A stretch of 64,000 nt of DNA from positions 62,001 through 126,000 of the forward strand of contig NZ_JASLDS010000030.1 of assembly GCF_030151385.1 (NCBI RefSeq), given 5' to 3'. The notes beneath the pieces are model-generated. The model saw only the letters and a list, made by a program, of their open reading frames with translations. It was not told where the DNA came from and did no database searches. Below, piece by piece: positions 51,021 through 59,556 of the stretch; the first letter of the stretch is position 1; each line of letters starts with the position of its first letter. The translations under genes and the position numbers were made by a program. This DNA comes from Soonwooa sp. (GTDB lineage: Bacteria; Bacteroidota; Bacteroidia; Flavobacteriales; Weeksellaceae).

Positions 51021-51932
51021 TTAATTAAATGACTGTCTAAAATCCAAGGGCGAAACCGAAGTTCGCTTCTTAAACAAGCGATGAAAAGACTGTGCATGCT
51101 CGAATCCGAGTTCAAAAGCTATCTCCGAAACGGATTTATTGGTCGTAGAAAGCAGCTCTTTTGCCTTATCCAAAATACGTTCTTGAATATGTTGTTGCGT
51201 CGTTTTTCCCGTTTGAACGCGGAGCATATCACTGAGATAATTTGGACTTAAATTCAGTTCATTCGCCGCAAACTGAACCGTTGGAATTCCATTTAACACT
51301 AATTTATCCTGTTGAAAATACTCATCTAAAAGGCTTTCTAATTTGGTCAATAAATCGCTATTTACCTTTTTCCTTGTCAAAAACTGGCGATTATAATAAC
51401 GATCACAATATTTCAACAATAAATCGAGATTAGAAATCAATAAATCCTGCGTAAAAGCATCCATATTGTTATTGATCTCGCGCTTCATATTTTCAATAAT
51501 TTCCATAATCGACTGCTCCTCTTTTTCCGAAAGAAACAAAGCTTCATTATTGCTATAACCAAAAAATCTGTAGTCTTTAATCTTCGACAACATCGGACTT
51601 CCATGCAAAAAATCGGGATGCACCACCAAAACAAAACCTTTAAGACTCGCCAATACAATTTCGTTAAACTGCAAAACCTGCTGTGGTGCAATAAAATACA
51701 TCATTCCTTCCTCAAAATCGTAGTGACCTTGTCCGTATTTTTGAATTCCACCCGCACAATCTTTTTTGAGTGCAACAAAATAAAGATCCGACGTAAATGG
51801 AATTGTTATTCTATCTGGTTCTACGGCGACTTCATCCAAATCGAAAACGCTAATCAACGGATTGGTAGGATTATTCAAACCCAAAGCCTGATGTAGCGCA
51901 CTGATACTGGAAATATTGATGGGAGTTGTCAT
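51021..51932 (-). CDS. AraC-family transcriptional regulator
   Basis: A 303-residue regulator. The N-terminal part (about 1-190) holds a cupin-like domain with FTSDLYFVALKKDC and IAPQQVLQFN. The C-terminal HTH_18 has QFAANELNLSPNYLSDMLRVQTGKTTQQHI and VSEIAFELGFEHAQSFHRLFKKRTSVSPLDFRQSF. It resembles AraC regulators next to SDR or DJ-1 genes in other flavobacteria. The two AraC proteins are not obvious recent duplicates. Confidence 0.93.
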   Translation of the reverse strand: MTTPINISSISALHQALGLNNPTNPLISVFDLDEVAVEPDRITIPFTSDLYFVALKKDCAGGIQKYGQGHYDFEEGMMYFIAPQQVLQFNEIVLASLKGFVLVVHPDFLHGSPMLSKIKDYRFFGYSNNEALFLSEKEEQSIMEIIENMKREINNNMDAFTQDLLISNLDLLLKYCDRYYNRQFLTRKKVNSDLLTKLESLLDEYFQQDKLVLNGIPTVQFAANELNLSPNYLSDMLRVQTGKTTQQHIQERILDKAKELLSTTNKSVSEIAFELGFEHAQSFHRLFKKRTSVSPLDFRQSFN

Positions 51933-51984
51933 TTTAAATTATTTTGGAGAATATCTGTGAAGGTTCAGTTTTGTATTTTTTAAA

Positions 51985-52428
51985 CTATGGCAAATATTGG
52001 TCTTCAAATGGAATATCGTTTTCATTGAGCAAGCGTTTGTACTCATCTAAAAAAGTTTCGTGTTTATGATGCTCTTTCTACTTTTTGATGTAACCAATAA
52101 TCATTTCTTTTTCTCGCAACGAATACGTAAAAGCGCCGTAACCTTCCTGCCAAGCTTCAAAATCGGGAAAGTTCGCATTCTGCTTCATCCACAAACAACT
52201 TGCAACTTTTACATCTTTCACCAGATCAGCAAGTGCCACCGACGGATGTAAACCAACCAACAAATGGATATGATCTTCAACGCCATTAATGCGGTATAAT
52301 TTACATTTTTTGTTCGCCAAAATCCCCCAAATATATTTGTAAAGTTCCTCACAATGAGCTTCATTAATTGTTGGCTTTCGGTATTTTGTCCCGAAAATGA
52401 TGTGATATAAAATTTGGGTGTAACTCAT
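51985..52428 (-). pseudogene. RAYT/IS200-like Y1 (HUH) transposase with an internal amber stop
   Basis: The frame opens with MSYTQILYHIIFGTKYRKPTI and runs to a TAG at 52080-52078 (116 residues). The HUH pair is in VEDHIHLLVG, and the catalytic tyrosine should be that of IIGYIKK. Reading through the TAG, the same frame goes on for 31 codons (KEHHKHETFLDEYKRLLNENDI...) to a natural TAG at 51985. So a CAG to TAG change is likely, at the position expected for the Gln of the family's YxxxQ motif, which contacts the metal. It belongs with REP-associated transposases. A REP-like array lies 79 bp from its 5' end. Confidence 0.85.
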
Positions 52429-52506
52429 GGCGGCGAGTTTTGTATTGGAGTATTAAATTTACTAATTATTGGGGATATGGTTTTTTTTTTTTCAGTTCTC
52501 TGTCGC

Positions 52507-52745
52507 CGCACTGCGTACGGGGTTATGATGTTAAGCCCTTCGGGCTTTCTTGTGTTGTGTTGCTGTCTTCTGTCTTCCCCGCACTGCGTACGGGGTTATG
52601 AATATTAAGCCCTTGGGGCTTTTTCTTGCTGGACAATTGTCTCTCATCTTTTCCCCGCACTTCGTACGGGGCTAATGATGTTAAGCCCTTCGGGCTTTCT
52701 TGTATTGTGTTGCTATCTTCTGTCTTCCCCGCACTGCGTACGGGG
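52507..52745. repeat. REP-like array, type 1 (four copies of a double-hairpin unit)
   Basis: Four copies of CCCCGCACTGCGTACGGGG (52507-52524 lacking the first bases, 52578-52596, 52653-52671 with CTTCG, 52727-52745). Each is followed after 7-10 bp by AAGCCC-TTCG-GGCTT (one copy TTGG), a 6-bp stem with a stable tetraloop. Spacers share TTGTGTTGTGTTGCTGTCTTCTGTC. Together with type 2 it fills 52429-52935, which holds no gene. Confidence 0.9.
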
Positions 52746-52779
52746 TTATGAATATTAAGCCCTTCGGGCTTACTCTTCT

Positions 52780-52933
52780 ACCGCATAAATCCGAAGGATT
52801 TAACTTTTCATAACCGTGTGTGAAATGACCAAACACACAAGAGTACACTTCCACCGCGTAAATCCGAAGGATTTAACTTTTCCATAACCGTGCGTTTCAC
52901 GCACGGAGTCTACGCAAGCAACCCAAAGGGTTG
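52780..52933. repeat. REP-like array, type 2
   Basis: Two copies of ACCGC(A/G)TAAATCCGAAGGATTTAAC: AAATCC-GAA-GGATTT at 52787-52801 and 52860-52874. Also CCGTGCGT-TTC-ACGCACGG (52888-52906) and CAACCC-AAA-GGGTTG (52919-52933), each a perfect hairpin with a 3-nt loop. The last ends 2 bp before the SDR stop codon and may serve as its terminator. Confidence 0.85.
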
Positions 52934-52935
52934 AA

Positions 52936-53862
52936 CTATTCCCATTCCTTTTTAATCTTCTCCATACCTTCCCGATACGTTGTCACTTTAAAATCAGGAA
53001 ATCTCGAACGAAATTTTGAATCGTCAAAAATGTTATCATGTTCATAGCGAGGTAACAATTCCAAAAGCTCTTTTGCTTTCGAACTAAACAAAGCTCCGAT
53101 ATTAAAAACAAATTTTGGCACCACTGAATAAGACAACTTCCTGCCAAATACTTCCGAAGCCAAGGCGATAAATTCTTTATAAGTAGGATGATTTTTATCC
53201 ACAGGTAAATGCCAAGTTTGCCCAAAAGCATCGGCAGTATTACCTATCAAAGCTGTTGCTCTACTTGCATCGGGTGTCCAAATCAAACTTCGCTTTTTAG
53301 AATCGCTTAAAGGAACTTTTAATTTTTTGCCTTCTTTTATATTGTCGAAAATAAAAGTATTGGTAATACTTTGCGTTTTCGAAGGTCCGTAAAATTCAGG
53401 GGCGCGACAAATAACGGCATTTAGTGTTCCCGCTTTTATTTCTTTCAAAACAAGTTCTGCCATATTTTTTCGAACGATTCCTTTTCTACCAACGGGCGCA
53501 AAAGCAGTTTCTTCAGTAAGAATACGGCCATCCTGCGGATACATATAAGTATTATCAAAGAAAACCAATTTCGTTCCGTGAATTTTACACGCCTCTATTA
53601 CATTTTGCAGAATAACAAGAAATTTTTCTTCCCACATTTGTGTATTCATAGGCATTCCTAAGGTAAAATAGGCGATTTCACTACCTTTGACAGCTTCAAT
53701 AGCTTGTTCGCGAAGCATTAAATCCGCCGAGAAAACCTCATCAGTTTCGTTCACTTTCTTTGCATTTCTGCTGACAATTCTGATATCGGAAGTGTAATTT
53801 CGTTTCAATTCCCGAGCGAGTTCTTCGCCTATTTGTCCATTTGCACCTAATATTGTTTGCAT
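52936..53862 (-). CDS. Atypical short-chain dehydrogenase (NAD-dependent epimerase/dehydratase-like)
   Basis: A 308-residue Rossmann-fold protein. The nucleotide motif is ILGANGQIGEELA (GxxGxxG, Gly6 to Gly12). FDNTYMYP replaces the usual YxxxK region: Tyr is present, and a following Lys lies in GRKGIVRKNMAE. It acts in the cytoplasm. Such proteins often reduce or isomerise small aldehydes or act as NmrA-like sensors. It begins 15 bp after the DJ-1/PfpI gene and shares a transcript. Its stop abuts the repeat array. Confidence 0.88.
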   Translation of the reverse strand: MQTILGANGQIGEELARELKRNYTSDIRIVSRNAKKVNETDEVFSADLMLREQAIEAVKGSEIAYFTLGMPMNTQMWEEKFLVILQNVIEACKIHGTKLVFFDNTYMYPQDGRILTEETAFAPVGRKGIVRKNMAELVLKEIKAGTLNAVICRAPEFYGPSKTQSITNTFIFDNIKEGKKLKVPLSDSKKRSLIWTPDASRATALIGNTADAFGQTWHLPVDKNHPTYKEFIALASEVFGRKLSYSVVPKFVFNIGALFSSKAKELLELLPRYEHDNIFDDSKFRSRFPDFKVTTYREGMEKIKKEWE

Positions 53863-53877
53863 TTTTTTAGTTTTAAA

Positions 53878-54594
53878 TTAATTCACCATTTGATTTTGCA
53901 GCTTCTTTTCAAGCGTTTTTATAACCACCTTCGCCATTTCTTTTGAGCTAAAAGGATTCTGACCAGTAATCAAATTATCATCCACCACAACCTTCGATGT
54001 CATCGGAATAAAAGCGTTCTCATATTTAGCACCATGTTCTTTTAAAGCAGCTTCGAGGTTAAAAGGCACTTCCTTCTTTCGTCCAGCCAATGTTTCTTCA
54101 AACCAATCATAACCTGTTAGCTTTTTGTCTTTAATTAAATATGTTCCATCAGATAATTTCACGTTTAACAAACCTCCAACGCCATGACAAATCGCCGCAA
54201 CAATTCTTTTATTTTCATATTGATTGGCGATGAGATTCTGAAGCATCTCGTTATCGGGAAAATCGTACATCGTTCCATGCCCTCCAGCCAAATAAACGAC
54301 ATCGAAACTTTCATTTTGAACCTCTTTCAAACTTTTGCTATTCTCCAAAATTTCCCGAAAGTTGGCGTCTTTCCAATATTCCTTCGACAATTTATTTAAA
54401 GTGAAAAACTTTAAAGATTCTGGGTCTATAGGAACCTCGCCACCATTGGGACTCGCAATTACAATTTCGTAAGCATTCTTTTTAGAAGCGTCATAAATAT
54501 GCGTCAACTCGCTTAACCACAATCCGGTCGGAAAATTTCCACTGGCATAGACATTAACATTGGTTACAACGATAAGTATTTTAATTAAGGACAT
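53878..54594 (-). CDS. DJ-1/PfpI-family protein (Hsp31-like, putative glyoxalase III)
   Basis: A 238-residue class I glutamine amidotransferase-like protein. The nucleophile elbow is AAICHGVGGLL with Cys136 and His137. Glu29 (WLSELTH) and VYLAGGHGTMYDFPDN are the other conserved parts. The larger size and WLSEL motif place it with Hsp31/YajL-like enzymes that remove methylglyoxal or repair glycated proteins. It is the first gene of the pair with the SDR, so the two may respond to reactive carbonyls. Confidence 0.9.
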   Translation of the reverse strand: MSLIKILIVVTNVNVYASGNFPTGLWLSELTHIYDASKKNAYEIVIASPNGGEVPIDPESLKFFTLNKLSKEYWKDANFREILENSKSLKEVQNESFDVVYLAGGHGTMYDFPDNEMLQNLIANQYENKRIVAAICHGVGGLLNVKLSDGTYLIKDKKLTGYDWFEETLAGRKKEVPFNLEAALKEHGAKYENAFIPMTSKVVVDDNLITGQNPFSSKEMAKVVIKTLEKKLQNQMVN

Positions 54595-54721
54595 CTCCGT
54601 GATTTTTACAAGTACAAAATTCTAAAAACTTATATGCAAAAAAGTAACCGAATTACGAAAATGAGTAGCCAAATCTCGGACACGATTTTTTGAAAATTTT
54701 AGCTAAGAACTTAATAACAAA

Positions 54722-54755
54722 AAAAACCTCGCAAAATTAATTTTACGAGGTTTTT
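54722..54755 (-). terminator. Terminator overlapping the end of the histidine kinase gene
   Basis: AAAAACCTCG (54722-54731) and CGAGGTTTTT (54746-54755) form the outer stem, with AAAA/TTTT inside. On the minus strand a T run follows. The kinase stop (54743) is inside the hairpin, so the last codons belong to the stem. Confidence 0.85.
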
Positions 54756-55915
54756 AGTTCTTTCGGAAGTTTAAGTGTAATTCGGAAAGTTGTTCCTTTT
54801 CCGATTTCGGTTTGGCTCACTTTTATTTCGCCGTTGTGGTATTCTTTAACAACACGATTGGCAAGTGAAAGGCCCAATCCCCAACCACGTTTTTTGGTCG
54901 AATATCCAGGTTTGAAAACACTTCGCGCTTGTGCTTTCGTCATTCCCGATCCATTATCTTTAACGTCGATGTAGACATTTTTTCCTTTTCGGTACACAAA
55001 AAGTTCCAATTTACCTTCGCCTTTCATCGCATCCACAGCGTTTTTAACCAAGTTTTCGATAACCCAACTCATCAAAATTCGACTATGTGGAATATTGATT
55101 TCTTCATAAGTCTTTTGCAAACTGAACTCAACCCGAGTCGAAATACGTTTCTTTAAATAATCAAAATTCTGCTGCACCGTTTCCACCAAATCCAAATCAT
55201 TAAGATCTGGTATCGAACCAATTTTAGAAAACCTTTCCGAAATCGTTTTTAGGCGGTTAACATCCTGCTCAAGCTCTTTAACGCCCATTCCATTTTCATC
55301 CTCCATTTTCATAATTTCTACCCAGCCAATCATTGACGACAGTGGCGTTCCGATTTGGTGTGCCGTTTCTTTTGCCAGTCCCGCCCACAAAAAACCTTCA
55401 TCAGTCTTCTTCAAAGTTCTCAAAAACCAAAACGAAAATGCAATATAACCTCCAATAAACAATGCTAAAACATAGGGATAAAACCTCAAATTATTCAACA
55501 ATTCCGAGTTGTCGTAATAGATAAATTGGTTGTTAAACTCCGGCAATTGAATCTCAAACGGAGGATAGCGGCTTTCCATTTGGCGCATCATCGCTTTTAG
55601 CCTTTCCGGATTATTGAGAACATCCGACGGAATATTTCGGCTCTCGATAAGGTTACCTTTTTTATCAGTCAGGATAAAAGGAATATCCTCATTTTCGTTG
55701 ATAACATTGAGGGACAATTCGTTAAGGCGATAGTCAAAATTAACGTCCTGCATGTACTTCATCGCCGTTGCAATCGACTTTATCCGTCCCGTTTCCTTCT
55801 CCCGCAGATAATTAATCATCACCGACGACGACAAAATGATCCCGATCACAACTGCCGTCAAAATGGTATAAATAATCCATTTATTAATCTTCGAAAAAAA
55901 ATAAAGCCTTTTCAT
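54743..55915 (-). CDS. Membrane-bound sensor histidine kinase
   Basis: A 390-residue kinase with a membrane helix near 13-32, a sensor region (about 35-145) and a second helix (146-165). There is no HAMP or PAS domain. The H-box is AKETAHQIGTPLSS with phospho-acceptor His186. The HATPase has N-box NLVKNAVDAM (Asn292), DNGSG (320-324) and GWGLGLS (344-350). The AHQIGTPLSS form is typical of flavobacterial kinases. It has no cognate response regulator next to it, so it is an orphan. Confidence 0.93.
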   Translation of the reverse strand: MKRLYFFSKINKWIIYTILTAVVIGIILSSSVMINYLREKETGRIKSIATAMKYMQDVNFDYRLNELSLNVINENEDIPFILTDKKGNLIESRNIPSDVLNNPERLKAMMRQMESRYPPFEIQLPEFNNQFIYYDNSELLNNLRFYPYVLALFIGGYIAFSFWFLRTLKKTDEGFLWAGLAKETAHQIGTPLSSMIGWVEIMKMEDENGMGVKELEQDVNRLKTISERFSKIGSIPDLNDLDLVETVQQNFDYLKKRISTRVEFSLQKTYEEINIPHSRILMSWVIENLVKNAVDAMKGEGKLELFVYRKGKNVYIDVKDNGSGMTKAQARSVFKPGYSTKKRGWGLGLSLANRVVKEYHNGEIKVSQTEIGKGTTFRITLKLPKELKTS

Positions 55916-55989
55916 AAAACGTTGACTAATTTAGAAAAAAATCGGGAGCTAGCAACAACATCAAGTTTTATTAAACGTGATTTATCCTT

Positions 55990-56110
55990 CAAATATTGTT
56001 TTTTTAGGAGCTTTATCCCGCTATCCGCTATATCTTTTGCGGAAGCCGCCACCACAAATGCAAAACGGCATCCACAAAAGGATGCCGCTTCTATCGGGGC
56101 TATTTTACAA
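55990..56110. repeat. Dispersed intergenic element D (CGCTATCCGCT...GCCGCTTCTATC type)
   Basis: Between the kinase and S9 peptidase genes, CCCGCTATCCGCTATATCTTTTG is followed by CGGCATCC-ACAAAA-GGATGCCG (56066-56087, a perfect 8-bp hairpin) and CTTCTATCGGGG. The core matches element B (GCTATTCGCT...TCTTTTTG; CAAAAAGGATTTCCGCTGCTATC). It lacks the GGGCGTGCCC end, so it may be a related or truncated form. No gene is seen here. Confidence 0.65.
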
Positions 56111-56116
56111 GCTTTG

Positions 56117-58117
56117 TTACAAAGTTTCTTTCAACCAATCGAAAAATTCTCGTTGCCATACCAATCCATTTTGAGGATGAAGCACCCAGTGATTTTCGTT
56201 CGGGAAGTATAAAAATTTAGTTTTAAGACCTTTTAATTTTGCAGCTTGGAAAGCCTCCTGACCTTGCTCATAAGGCACACGGAAATCAATTCCACCTTGG
56301 ATAACCATAATTGGCTTATTCCAATTCGCTACTTTTTTAATAGGGTTAAAATCTGTGTAAGCCTTTGGCGTCGGATTTTTCCAATAAGGTCCACCCAAAT
56401 CCCAGTTCGCAAACCATAATTCTTCTGTTGTACCATACCAAGACGTCATATCAAACAATCCATCGTGTGCGATAAAAGTTTTGAATCTATTCTCATGGAC
56501 ACCTGCCAACATAAACACCGAATATCCTCCATAACTGGCACCAACAGCTGCAACGCGGTCTTTGTCTACATAAGGAAGCGTTTTTGCAAAATCCGTAGCA
56601 GAAAGATAGTCGCGTATAGGTTGTCCTCCCCAATCGCCAGAGATATCTTCATTCCATTTGGTTCCCCAACCTGGCATACCACGGCGGTTAGGAGCTACTA
56701 CGATATAATCATTTGCTGCCATCAAAGCAAAATTCCATCTTACAGAATTGTATTGTGTTAATGCTGATTGCGGACCACCTTGGCAATACAAAAGTGTCGG
56801 ATATTTTTTGTTCGGATCAAAATTCGGTGGATAATGGAACCAAACGCCCATTTCTTTGCCGTCGGTCGTTTTCACCATTTTTAATTCCGATTTTCCGAAA
56901 GTTAATTTAGCATAATTATCTTTGTTAACATCCGTCATCTGAGATAACTGCCCTTTCTTTAATTCGACATTGAAAAGGTCAGCATTATGATTGATATCTA
57001 CTTTAGAAACGACCAAACCATTTTTTGTTTGAGCAAAAATATCGTTAACGTCAAATTGACCATTCGTTACTTGATTTACTTTTCCTCCTTTCGCGTCAAC
57101 TACAAACAGTTGTTTTGTACCACGATAGGCTGCGGTAAAGTAAATATTTTTTGAATCTTTACTCCAAAACGTCGAACCAGAAACAGTCTCATCCCAAGCT
57201 TCAGTTAGATTCTTTTTGGCCTTAGACTTCCAATCCATAACAATAATGTCATTTTTGTCAGCCTCGTAACCATCACGCTTCATACTTAGCCAAAGTAGGC
57301 TTTTTCCATCTTCGCTAAATGATGGTGCAACATCATAACCCATCATACCTTCCGTCAAATTGGTCGTTTGACCAGTCGCAAGATTATACGCGAAAATATC
57401 CGTATTAGTACTTTGCGCATATTCTGCACCACTTTTAGCTTTAGTTACATAAAGCAATTCTGTAGAATCTGGGCTCCAAACGAAATCCTCACTTCCACCA
57501 AAAGGCTTCTGTGGCGAATCAAACTTTTTACCTTCTAACAAATCTTTTGCTTTATCAGCAGAATCTGAAGTATTAACTACAAATACATGATTGTATCGTC
57601 CCTCATTCCAAGCGTCCCAATGTCTATGGTTAAGGTCTGTATAGATTTGTCCTGTAGATTTTGGTGTGTCAACGTATTTGTCTTTAGCCATTAAGTTTTC
57701 TACTAAAACAGCTTTGCTAAACGCTACTTTTTTCCCGTCTGGAGAGACTACAATATTTTCGGCATCATTACCAACAGTATAGAAATCTGACCAAGTTTTT
57801 CCTCCATCTTTAGACAATACAATTTTATCACCTTCTTGCGCATACAATCCATTCTTGTCCCATTGGATAACCGCACGTTTTCCAAAATCAACTTTATCTG
57901 CAGATTGGTTTAGCAAGCTCATAAAGTAAGTTGAAGAATTTGATTTTTCGGTTTTCAAATCCGTTTTACTGACTTTGTAGATTAATGAAGATTGATCTGG
58001 AGAAACTGCCTGAACACCTAATTTGTTAAGCGTCCACAGAATTTCGGGCGTTAATTTTTGCTGTGCATTCATCATAAAGGGCGCAACAAGCGCTACGATA
58101 ATATGTTTTAACTTCAT
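56117..58117 (-). CDS. S9-family (prolyl oligopeptidase) exported peptidase, DPP5-like
   Basis: A 666-residue exported serine peptidase. The signal peptide ends near residue 19 (FMMNAQ). Residues 40-410 form a beta-propeller (repeats such as VSPDGKKVAFS, WSPDSTELLYV, FSEDGKSLLWLS). The hydrolase domain has nucleophile Ser528 (VGASYGGYS), Asp611 (GGIDFRVP) and His643 (NENHWVL). This matches dipeptidyl peptidase 5 of Porphyromonas and related S9C enzymes, which remove dipeptides in the periplasm. It is transcribed on its own. Confidence 0.94.
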   Translation of the reverse strand: MKLKHIIVALVAPFMMNAQQKLTPEILWTLNKLGVQAVSPDQSSLIYKVSKTDLKTEKSNSSTYFMSLLNQSADKVDFGKRAVIQWDKNGLYAQEGDKIVLSKDGGKTWSDFYTVGNDAENIVVSPDGKKVAFSKAVLVENLMAKDKYVDTPKSTGQIYTDLNHRHWDAWNEGRYNHVFVVNTSDSADKAKDLLEGKKFDSPQKPFGGSEDFVWSPDSTELLYVTKAKSGAEYAQSTNTDIFAYNLATGQTTNLTEGMMGYDVAPSFSEDGKSLLWLSMKRDGYEADKNDIIVMDWKSKAKKNLTEAWDETVSGSTFWSKDSKNIYFTAAYRGTKQLFVVDAKGGKVNQVTNGQFDVNDIFAQTKNGLVVSKVDINHNADLFNVELKKGQLSQMTDVNKDNYAKLTFGKSELKMVKTTDGKEMGVWFHYPPNFDPNKKYPTLLYCQGGPQSALTQYNSVRWNFALMAANDYIVVAPNRRGMPGWGTKWNEDISGDWGGQPIRDYLSATDFAKTLPYVDKDRVAAVGASYGGYSVFMLAGVHENRFKTFIAHDGLFDMTSWYGTTEELWFANWDLGGPYWKNPTPKAYTDFNPIKKVANWNKPIMVIQGGIDFRVPYEQGQEAFQAAKLKGLKTKFLYFPNENHWVLHPQNGLVWQREFFDWLKETL

Positions 58118-58185
58118 GAAAATATTTTTCTTTTATAAGCACGAATTTATTAAATTTAAAACGATTAACCCAAATATTCTTAACT

Positions 58186-59028
58186 ATGAAAAAATCTTTA
58201 CAAATTTTAGCCCTTGTTTTTGCAACTTCTGCATTTTCGCAAATTAGTTTTAATCCTCAGTTAAACTATAATTATGGGCAAGATTACAGTGCAACCATTA
58301 ATGCTAATGGAACAATCTACTACACATTAGATGGCTCAGAACCTAGCCTTAGCTCTGCTTCTGCAAATAATATTGTCAACATCAATGTCACACAAAATAT
58401 AGTAGTTAAAGCGAAAATACAAAATGGAACTGCTGGACTTTCGGAGACTTTCTCTAAGAAATTTTGGCATACATTAACTTCCAAAACGGTGTACTTCAAA
58501 CCACCAACCAGCTGGTCTGGCGCACCTTGTTCTTACATGAATACTGTAGATCCGCAAACAACAATCGACTTCTTTGCTCCAGGTCAAAAAATGACTGCCG
58601 CTTGCGAAGGATGGTATAAGACCAACTACAATTTTGCAAAAATCCAAATGAGCTTTAATAATTGTAATTTTATCTCGGGCTCGCCAAATGCTAACTATCT
58701 GGAATACGAAACTGTTTCAGAAGACACTGTTTATTATGATTCATCTTCTGGTCCTATTAGCAATCCACCAGAATGTCTATTGGCAACTCAAGAATCATCA
58801 AAAATTGCGAACGTAAAAATTGCTCAAAATCCAGTTAAAGATGTACTGATTGTAAACTCAGATTTAAAATTCGACACCTACGAAATTATAGATTATTCTG
58901 GAAAAATAGTTAGACAAGGTAATTTCGTAAAAGATATTAATGTGGCTAATTTGCAAAAAGGAAGTTACCTTGTTAAATTACTTGGAAACAATTCTGTGCA
59001 ACATTATTTAAAATTCATTAAAAATTAA
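58186..59028 (+). CDS. Secreted T9SS type A protein with chitobiase/beta-hexosaminidase C-terminal-like domain
   Basis: A 280-residue secreted protein. The signal peptide ends at residue 19 (AFSQ). Residues about 25-90 have GTIYYTLDGSEPSLSS, the opening of the small immunoglobulin-like CHB_HEX_C domain found on polysaccharide-degrading enzymes. The central part (YFKPPTSWSGAPCSYMN, AACEGWYK, FNNCNF) has cysteines and a starch-binding-like pattern. From about 205 the T9SS tail reads AQNPVKDVLIV and YLVKLLG. There is no catalytic domain, so it probably binds sugars. Confidence 0.88.
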   Translation: MKKSLQILALVFATSAFSQISFNPQLNYNYGQDYSATINANGTIYYTLDGSEPSLSSASANNIVNINVTQNIVVKAKIQNGTAGLSETFSKKFWHTLTSKTVYFKPPTSWSGAPCSYMNTVDPQTTIDFFAPGQKMTAACEGWYKTNYNFAKIQMSFNNCNFISGSPNANYLEYETVSEDTVYYDSSSGPISNPPECLLATQESSKIANVKIAQNPVKDVLIVNSDLKFDTYEIIDYSGKIVRQGNFVKDINVANLQKGSYLVKLLGNNSVQHYLKFIKN

Positions 59029-59062
59029 GCAACGAATATTTTTAGTAATAAATATTTATCAT

Positions 59063-59070
59063 TATATTTG
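59063..59070 (+). promoter_or_regulatory. -7 box (TATATTTG) for secG
   Basis: TATATTTG matches TAnnTTTG, 21 bp before the secG ATG. A T-rich stretch with TTTAG about 20 bp upstream may be the -33 element. Confidence 0.48.
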
Positions 59071-59091
59071 CCACTCAAAATTTAAAATTAC

Positions 59092-59442
59092 ATGGGCACT
59101 ATATTTACGCTATTTATGGTATTGATTATGATTGCATGCGTGCTATTAGTCATTATTATTATGGCTCAAAACCCAAAAGGTGGCGGTCTTTCAGGAACAT
59201 TTGGTGGTACTTCTTCTGCAACTTTTGGAGTACAAAGAACCAATGACTTTATGGACAAGGCAACTTGGACTTTAGCTACATTTATCGTGGCAATGATTCT
59301 TTTGAGCATCGTTATAACTGGTAAACCAACAACCAACTTCCAAACGCCAAAGACGCCAACTAAACAAGAAGCGCCTGCACAAGGTCAAGCACCAGCTAAT
59401 CAAACTGCGCCTGCTAACCAAACTGCACCAGCACAAAAATAA
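59092..59442 (+). CDS. secG: Preprotein translocase subunit SecG
   Basis: A 116-residue membrane component of the Sec translocon. There are two transmembrane helices (residues 3-24, FTLFMVLIMIACVLLVIIIMAQ, and 61-80). Between them lies the typical AQNPKGGGLSGTFGGTSSATFGVQRTNDFMDKAT loop. The C-terminus is a low-complexity Pro/Ala/Gln/Asn tail (PAQGQAPANQTAPANQTAP) beyond the usual protein. It partners SecY and SecE. The gene has its own promoter and terminator. Confidence 0.95.
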   Translation: MGTIFTLFMVLIMIACVLLVIIIMAQNPKGGGLSGTFGGTSSATFGVQRTNDFMDKATWTLATFIVAMILLSIVITGKPTTNFQTPKTPTKQEAPAQGQAPANQTAPANQTAPAQK

Positions 59443-59463
59443 ACTATCTACATAGTCTATATA

Positions 59464-59492
59464 GAGCGATTGATTTTTTCAGTCGCTTTTTT
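59464..59492 (+). terminator. Terminator of secG
   Basis: AGCGATTGA and TCAGTCGCT form a 9-bp stem with one G-U pair and a 6-nt loop, followed by TTTTTTTG. Confidence 0.85.
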
Positions 59493-59556
59493 TGTGCTCT
59501 AACATCAATAGTGGCATTATTTTAGCACAAAAGAAAAGTCATTTTTAAATATTCGT

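Noticed and set aside
52414..52608. A 64-codon frame in the REP-like array
   Set aside because: It runs through palindromic repeats, and the encoded peptide is cysteine-rich noise.
55922..56212. Plus-strand frames across element D and the S9 peptidase end
   Set aside because: They are antisense to the peptidase gene and are explained by the repeat element and codon bias.
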